A stretch of 64,000 bases of DNA from Liriodendron chinense (lineage: Eukaryota > Streptophyta > Magnoliopsida > Magnoliales > Magnoliaceae). Every line of letters begins with the position of its first letter. Within the stretch, counting starts at the first letter, position 1. The position numbers and the translations under genes are program-made. This document shows positions 57,385 through 64,000 of the stretch, one piece after another. A model generated the notes under the pieces. That model was not told where the DNA came from. It saw nothing but the letters and a program-made list of their open reading frames with translations, and ran no database searches. Location: positions 12,532,215-12,596,214 of the forward strand of contig ML058484.1 in assembly GCA_003013855.2 (NCBI GenBank), given 5' to 3'.

Positions 57385-57457
57385 CCAAACTATTTCCCTC
57401 TGTGTGACCCATCTGAATCATGGATTGTTTGGATTCTTAGGCCTTAGGCCTTGTTTT

Positions 57458-57488
<31 letters not shown>

Positions 57489-60242
57489 GGGGTATCTAAT
57501 AATTGGGGTGGATTTCTTATAATCTTTACAGTGGGCCTTGTAAAACAATCAACGTTGGACATCTCTCCCAATTATTTCCTCCAGTGTGGGCCTAATGTTG
57601 AATTACACATCTGAATCACGGGTGAACCAAGTTTTGTTTTTGCCATGGCCAAATGTCGAATTACACAACTAATGGTCAAAGTAGATTTCACATATGCATC
57701 CAAAAATTCGTAGTGGCATCCTCCCCGCAACTACTGCTTGCGAGATTTAGGAAGTGAATTGCATGGTTTGCCACACCATTGATCTTGGTGGTGTGTTGAC
57801 ATCACCAAGTTCTGTGGGTTCAACCATGATGTATGTGTTTTATCTATACCATCAATCCATTTCGTGATATCATGTTAGGGCGTGGGCCCAAAAATGAGAT
57901 AGATCCAAAATTCAAGTGAAACACACCACATAAAGCAATGGAGATAATGACTATTTACACCTGTTTTTGGTACACTTACATGGACCAATGAGATGATGCC
58001 ACGTGTTGACATTACGTACTAAATGATAGACAAAGTCTTACTTACACTCTTCATCATTGTTTATACGCTATCTGGCATACCTAGATAAAACGATTCAGAA
58101 GACGTCACGTGGCAACCATGTCATATGTGGTATAGATGACTTTAAGAAGAGAAAGTATACAAGTGTGTATGAGAGAGAAATAAATGCTAGAATTTTATAA
58201 AAAAATATTCTCTGCAAAAAGTAGGAGTCTCATTAAAGCAAGTCTCTCTTTTAGCATTAAATGCTAAAATTCCATCGAAGGATGTCTCTATTTAGCATTA
58301 AATGCTAAAACTTTGCCAAAAACAACTCTCTAAGATGTCAAAGCCAAGTGACATAAGGATCACAACAACTTTCTAATGCCGGAGTCCGAAAACGTGAAGA
58401 TTTCAGCTGACGCACGTGAGAGTATATTTCTCGTACACTTGGTCGTACACAATATGCCATGCTGATGAGAAAGAGTCAAAGAGATTTTCAGAATTGATCA
58501 TCCAAATCCTTTACGATGTTGAAGACTACGTAAGGCCACTAGCTCCTAGAAGCCTATATAAATAATGCTTTACGAAGGGTTCCAGGCCTCACGCCATTAC
58601 AGACCTCATGCTAATACAATTAAATAACTCTTATTTATTTGTCTACTATGGACATTTATCTTTATCTTTTTACTTTATTTTAGTTTCAACCGCATCACTA
58701 CGTATAGCATGGGCCCCTAGTTTTTTTATTAGTAGTTCATCTTTTCACTCTTCATCCACGACATTCTGCTCGTAAGGAAGATTGCTCAGTTTCGAATAGA
58801 AGGTTGCGGGAATTTCCTGCTACCTGTTGGGTTATTCCGCTGGCCGTCTGACCAAGAAGTTTGGTCCACACCAGATGACGAATAGATAGTTAAATCACAA
58901 CGATTTTTCCTTGTGCTTGGTTCATACTAAGATTATGAATAAGTTGTCACCTCATTGGCCATCTCGCCATGAAGCTTGGTTCTAACCAAGCAACGAACAG
59001 ATCATCGAAGATCAACCTGCCATTAGTCGTCTTGCCACGAGGCCCAATTGTTAATTGAGCGATGGATAGAAGACCATCCCACACATCACGACTGTTCCGC
59101 CACGAAGCTCAATCCCGATTGGGTAGTGAATAGATCATTGTACCCCGATTGGATAGTGAGTGCTAATATTGTAAAAAATCATTAATAAAAGAATACTTTT
59201 AGCTTATATTTTCTTTCTCTATTTTTACTATTAAACTATGATAGTGAATCACGTTAAAAGAATAAGTCCTTAAGTCCAGAGATTGCATGTCTATGGTCAC
59301 AAGACAAAAAGAATCCATTCGGAAGGGTTAATCCTACCCTTTCACAAATCACTTGAATGCTGAGTGCAACCGATGGTTGAGAGGATAACTAGATCCTACG
59401 TCCAGCCTCCAATTTGTCCATCTCAATGTGAGGGAATAGCGGCTGTTCAATCAAACCTTGAGTTGAGTAGACTCTGGAACGCCCATGCATCATAATCCGA
59501 ATACAAACCCTCAATCACATGTGTGACCTCATGTTTGATTGGATTGCCATGAATAATGATGACTATCGTTAAACCTTCCTACGGCTCACCATGATGTTTT
59601 TGGCATCTAACTTGTCCATAAGGTCACACTAAAACTTCTGTGGCCTTGAGAAGTTTTCTATAGTGGGTGTTCAATGCCCATTGCTTTCTATGGTGTGGTC
59701 CACTTGAGCTTTGGATCTACCTCGGTTTTGGCCCATGCCCTAAGATGATCTTTTTATAATGGATGGAAAGTGTGGATATAACACATACATCATGATGGGA
59801 CGCGTAAAACTTGGTTACACCAACACACCACCGAGGTTGGTGCACACCATGTAATCTGCTTTTCGAGATTTAACTTTCGTATATGCAGTGGTGTCCTTCC
59901 TGTCGTTGATTGAAGAGATCTAGCTTTCTTATATTAAAAATAATTATGAGAGGCACACCTAAGCCCACCACAATGTGTATGTGAAATCCACTTAGACCAT
60001 TAGTTATGTAATCCCGCATTAGGCCCAATGCCAAAAAGTAAGGCTGATTGTGATTCTCATATGGGCCTTACCAAAGAAAACAGTTGGGAGAGATGTCCAA
60101 CGTTGATTTTTTACAGGGCCCACTATGGCGATTATAAGCAATCCACTCCAACCATTAGATTTCACGAAAAACATTAGACTTAGGGTCCAAGAATAAAGAC
60201 AATCTATGATTCAGGTGGGGCACAAAGAGGAAAATAGTTTGG
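57385..60242. repeat. Large inverted repeat, arms about 565 bp, spacer about 1.7 kb
   Basis: 57385-57950 is the diverged reverse complement of 59676-60242 along its whole length. Shared blocks include CAACGTTGGACATCTCTCCC and TGTATGTGTTTTATC / TATGTGTTATATCC, in the same order. The left arm alone holds T14-G25 (57454-57492) where the right arm has a normal TTTTTCGTGAAA stretch. The spacer is described separately. Confidence 0.8.
57960..59640. other. Spacer of the large inverted repeat, LTR-like
   Basis: Contains two TTTAGCATTAAATGCTAAA palindromes (58250-58268, 58291-58309), a TATA-like CTATATAAATAATG (58553-58566), and five diverged units of about 70 bp at 58840-59160. The units have GCC(A/G)TCT(C/G)(G/A)CCA(C/T)GAAG and facing CTTGGTT / AACCAAG. 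A decayed LTR or solo LTR is likely; borders were not found. Confidence 0.45.
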
Positions 60243-62460
60243 AGGGTTGTTGGGCAAACCCCAAGTGCAGGGCTGTGCAATAGTATATACTTGGTGAATC
60301 CAATGTCGATCTCACAGGGACTTATGTGGTACGTTCCCAAAATAACTTAAAACTATAACTTGAATTAAGAACTAATTAAGAAATATGAATTAAGTTGAAG
60401 TACAATGAAAATCTAAAAGTTTTAAAGAGAAAATCAATAACTAGAGACACTAGAGCGCCAAAGATCCACTTATAGCCATTCTTATTGCCTAATTTACTTG
60501 ATTCGATTGATAACACAACTGGAATCGAAGTCCTATCCTATCCAGCTTGATGATAGAGTAGTTAAATCATAATTCAACAATCACAAAACAGATTAGAACA
60601 TTCATTGATTTAGTTCTCACATTAACCATCAAGTTATTGATCGCAGAGAGTTCAAAACATCTATCGTACCCGTAATCTACAATAGATCAATGAATTTTAC
60701 AGATCAATATTTTACAAAACAGATAAGTAACTAATCTTGGCCTTCCTAAGCATCAAATGTGCCCGGAGTCGACAATAGATTAAAGTAAATTAAAACTAGA
60801 ACTTTATTTAAACTATATTCAATGAAATATTCAACAATTAAATTATAAATTCGAATCCTAGTAAACCAGAATATTAAAATAAGTACAAGCTTCACATCTT
60901 AGCCCTAGCCAACAGATTTAACCAATCATTGATATGATTAACAAAAACTCAAACAAAAACATGAAAAATAAACTAGAATTGAAAGATTGAAGAAGAAAAA
61001 TTGTTTCGTAGAAGCTCCGTCTTCACTCTCTCTTCCAAACCCTAATTCATGTTTTGAGAAGCTTAGAACACCCCTTTAAATTGAAAAAATCTGCATCGAC
61101 TTTGCACTGACTTAAAATTTATGCACTTTTGTTAAACTTTGGTTGCACCGATGTACACCTTCGATCACACCAAAGCCAACCGAAGTATACTTTGAATGCA
61201 GACGAATTAACTCTAGAAAATTTTGAAACTTGCTGTTCACTTTCGTGCATGTTCGGTCGCACAGAATTAACTTTGTTTTCTGCTATTCCTTGCTAGATAA
61301 TTTTCACCATGTTTGGTCGCACTAAAGGCACCTTCGGCTGCATCGAACTGTCTGTTTTTTCAGTTATTTAAGTGCATGATTTTTCAGTCTTCTCTCCATC
61401 TTAAGTACTTGGTTTTCATGGATCTTTAGGTCTTAAAATCTTCATTTTCAAGCTTTAAATCTTCAAATCTTCAAGTTATATTCTTTTTGGGCTTTAATTC
61501 ATCAATTTAACCACATATTTATCTTGAACTTCCAAAGTACCTTGTATAGCAAAAACACATATAATTAGATTAACTTAATGTATTTATGTGTATAAAATTA
61601 GAGTACAATTGAAGGTAAAATATAGTATTTAACATTCAACATGGTTGAGCATAACATTGTACATTGTTTTCAATCATATAGTCCACTTAAATCACTGATT
61701 AAGTTCATTTTTTATGACTAAAAATTAGGTCATGTAACTAGAGATTGGTTTGATTCTTGAAAAAAAAAAAAGTTATGGCCAACATAATTTCTGATTCCAT
61801 GGAGCTTCACATTGGGAAAGACGCCGCTTTCGGTTCTACGAAAATCTCCCCGTCAAGGGTAAATTTGACTTTTCATCCTTCATAATGAACAACTTAATAA
61901 ATATGGAGAGTCAAAGTATAATATGAGAATATCATATGCCCTGAGAATTCTCAGCGTAAAATCTTAAAAGAGTATAAAGCAAAAACATGACAATTACCAA
62001 CCTAGAAGGATAATAACGACACAAGCATCCAAATCCTTAAAAGCAGAGGTACATGCAACACGTCATACATCTTGACACGTCTATTTCAACAACCAAGCCT
62101 CCGTACAACCACGTCTATTTTTAAAGCACCAATTATTCTCTCACCCCATGTGACCTAAAAGACACGCCATAGCCGCCAACCACCGCACCATCTTCCCATC
62201 TTTACACGGCCTGCATCTTTGCACTCGGTACATGGGTTTTCAATTTATCAGAAGTGGCCCCATATTTTGGTAATCCAGACCATTGGTCTACTAATTAAGT
62301 CCCATTGTGGATGGAGAATGCCCCAAAAATCTCCTATATTGGAAAATTCTAGTAAACTATGCTAGGACCCTTTTCAGTTGAAGAATGTGGACCTTCATTA
62401 GCAACCTTTTCAGCTGAATATTGACCGTTATTGTGTTTTTCCTCCTAACCAACTGTAGGC
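60243..62460. other. AT-rich, probably LTR-derived intergenic DNA
   Basis: Starts TGTTGGGCAAACCCCAAG, followed by CAATGTCGATCTCACAGGGA, text that I know from plant LTR-type repeats. It later has CTTCGGTCGCAC-like motifs (61190-61340). No gene and no closing border identified. Confidence 0.35.
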
Positions 62461-62721
62461 CATACTTTGAAACGTTAAGATTCTTCTATCCAGTAGATAA
62501 TTTAGGAATCGTCCATCAATGATAGGATACAACAGATCAATGGTTTGGATGACAGAATTCTGGGCTCCACTTGCTGGAACTAAAAACAAGTGTACCATCA
62601 CAAAGATCCAGAGCTGTGTACCACCAGATAATTCCTCCTCCACTGTTTGTCTTTGTGATGGTCTCAATGGAGAGAGAAAAAAGGCCATTAAAAACTGACC
62701 AAGTCTTTCTTATCCTACTCA

Positions 62722-62735
62722 CTATGTATATACCC
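62722..62735 (+). promoter_or_regulatory. Candidate TATA box of the small peptide gene
   Basis: CTATGTATATACCCCC followed by a pyrimidine- and A-rich leader (62740-62840). Position and composition fit a plant core promoter. Confidence 0.5.
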
Positions 62736-62840
62736 CCTCAGCCAACCTTGAACTTGTTTGCCTACAAAAAAGACTCCACAACCAAATCCAAATCCAAAAC
62801 CAATTTTCACCCAATTCAGGAAGCTTAACTTGGTTTTGTA

Positions 62841-63008
62841 ATGGGGAAGATTTGCTACTGGGAATGCCAAGATAGCGGCGGCGGCGGCGGCGGCATCGAT
62901 TTCATGGGATTCCTTCTTGCGATGGTCATTGCTCTAGTCCTCATGATGATCTGCTTTCAGCCGCCGCGGCGGAAGCTCGTGGGGGAGGCTTATCATCGTT
63001 GTTGTTGA
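62841..63008 (+). CDS. Small single-pass membrane peptide, 55 aa
   Basis: The ATG has G at -3 and G at +4, a good plant context. The peptide starts MGKICYWECQD, has a Gly6 run (GGC/GGT-type codons), then one hydrophobic segment of about 19 residues (residues 21-39, FMGFLLAMVIALVLMMICF) and a basic, Cys-ended tail (PPRRKLVGEAYHRCC). By the positive-inside rule the tail would face the cytosol. The coding part is GC-rich against AT-rich flanks, which supports a real gene. A TATATA box (about 62725) lies 115 bp upstream and AATAAA at 63378-63383 about 370 bp downstream. I do not recognise the family; it is not a DVL/RTFL or CYSTM peptide by motif. Confidence 0.65.
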   Translation: MGKICYWECQDSGGGGGGIDFMGFLLAMVIALVLMMICFQPPRRKLVGEAYHRCC

Positions 63009-63377
63009 CAGGGAGTACCAGTTAGCTTCATTTCTCTCTGTGTTCCATTATCTTAAACATAAAGGTATAAATGCATGCTAGATCTGAGATTTCTATCAGT
63101 GGGCCACACTTAGATCTTTTGGCCTAGACATCAGGCTGCATAACTCCTCATGTGGGCCACAATATATTTATTCACAGAACACAGCTAAAACTTCCTTTGT
63201 TTATTTGAAGGTGTTCATTTGATTTGTACACAGAGGCCCAACTGAGGAGTGAATCGGAGGAGTGTTTAGAGAGAAGGAAAACAGCATGGCCCACCTGATG
63301 GAAAGCTTAGAAACCAGATTGGCACTTATGCTTCTCTCTAGATGTACTTGTTCTGTAGTGAGATTGTTGTTGAAGTG

Positions 63378-63383
63378 AATAAA
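63378..63383 (+). terminator. Candidate polyadenylation signal of the small peptide gene
   Basis: AATAAA within GTGAATAAATACATC, about 370 bp after the stop, the first such hexamer downstream. Confidence 0.45.
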
Positions 63384-63424
63384 TACATCTTAACTGAGAT
63401 TTGATTGGTGAAATTACAGCGTTT

Positions 63425-64000
63425 TTGTTAGTTTTTGCACCCATTTATAAGAGAGTTAGACTCCCTCATGTACAAGATTCCACAAACATGGTTTGGGCAA
63501 TCCAAACCGTTGATCTGATGGGAAAAAATATGCTCAAAAACCCCATACCAGGAGATCCTATATTTCAATCTTAGCCCACAGATGGATGGGTAAGAAGAAA
63601 TACACCGATAATCTACATTTATTCGAAAAAAGGACAGATGGGCCATCTATGATCTTCCAGTATGGGAGATTTAGGAGGCCATCATCAGATCAATGGCTTG
63701 GATGGGTGCTGCACTGATGTTGGATGGGTCTGATCTTTCGCTTGGGGTATGTTCACGGTGGGACCCACCTTGTGAATGGCTTGGATTCAGTGTTTCCTGC
63801 GAGGCATGTTGGAACATGAGATTTGAAAAATTATCTAAAATATATAAAATTAAAAATGAGAAAAAGAAAAAACTAATCAAGCTGTAGAAGTTTAGGAGTG
63901 ATTTGGAATTATTTGACTTGAAGTTGAATTTGCCTTCCTTGACTGTACCGCATCCGGTTCAGCGGTGCACTCACTTTACATGAGTTTGAACCATTTGTAA
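63425..64000. other. Intergenic dispersed repeat
   Basis: GATGGGCCATC and GGTGGGACCCACC-type blocks of the dispersed family (63630-63780), then AT-rich sequence. No gene seen. Confidence 0.4.

Overview
This is a plant nuclear window. The evidence is multi-exon genes with plant-type introns (one U12-type), nested LTR retrotransposons with plant PBS/PPT signals, a plant-type L1 LINE, hAT-, Mutator- and PIF/Harbinger-like MITEs, and many copies of a GGGCCCAC-rich dispersed repeat. That last repeat style is what I associate with magnoliids (Magnoliales/Laurales); this assignment is inference only.

Layout. 1-5.3 kb: decayed non-coding DNA and a broken minus-strand chromovirus-like Ty3/gypsy element. 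6.5-9.7 kb: a 3.2-kb solo LTR with a perfect 5-bp target duplication (GTTTA). 10.78-32.81 kb: a nested stack. A small non-autonomous LTR element (LTR about 0.2 kb, target duplication TTTAG) carries an 18.6-kb Tat-type Ty3/gypsy element (10858-29415, target duplication GATAC) inside its 5' LTR, and a 580-bp hAT MITE (target duplication CTGATTAG) in its body. 33.05-35.01 kb: a PIF/Harbinger-like element filled by a roughly 37-bp GGGCCCAC satellite. 37.1-54.0 kb: one host gene, a plastid-targeted, YeeZ-like atypical SDR/Rossmann protein reconstructed as nine exons (345 aa), whose introns hold MITEs, a LINE, tandem repeats and homopolymers. 54.5-56.2 kb: microsatellite-flanked MITEs and a foldback element. 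57.4-60.2 kb: a large inverted repeat. 62.84-63.01 kb: a small gene for a 55-aa single-pass membrane peptide.

The most unusual system is inside the Tat element. Its sense strand encodes gag, protease, RT, RNase H, a second archaeal-type RNase H and integrase, now broken by nine in-frame stops, eight of them TAG. Its opposite strand, downstream of integrase, carries a convergent gene with plausible splice sites whose four exons join in frame across three introns into a roughly 1352-aa protein. That protein has an AT-hook-like start, a plant mobile domain (PMD), a long acidic Asp/Gly tract and a coiled-coil end. A second helical antisense ORF lies upstream of it. Just behind these antisense genes is an array of hairpin-forming motifs (arms GGGTGCGTTG) in 59-bp tandem units. 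The same GACGCACCC motif is scattered through both LTRs around the LTR promoter, so sense and antisense promoters may share a control sequence.

Most of the remaining sequence is intergenic repeat. No tRNA, rRNA or CRISPR feature was recognised.
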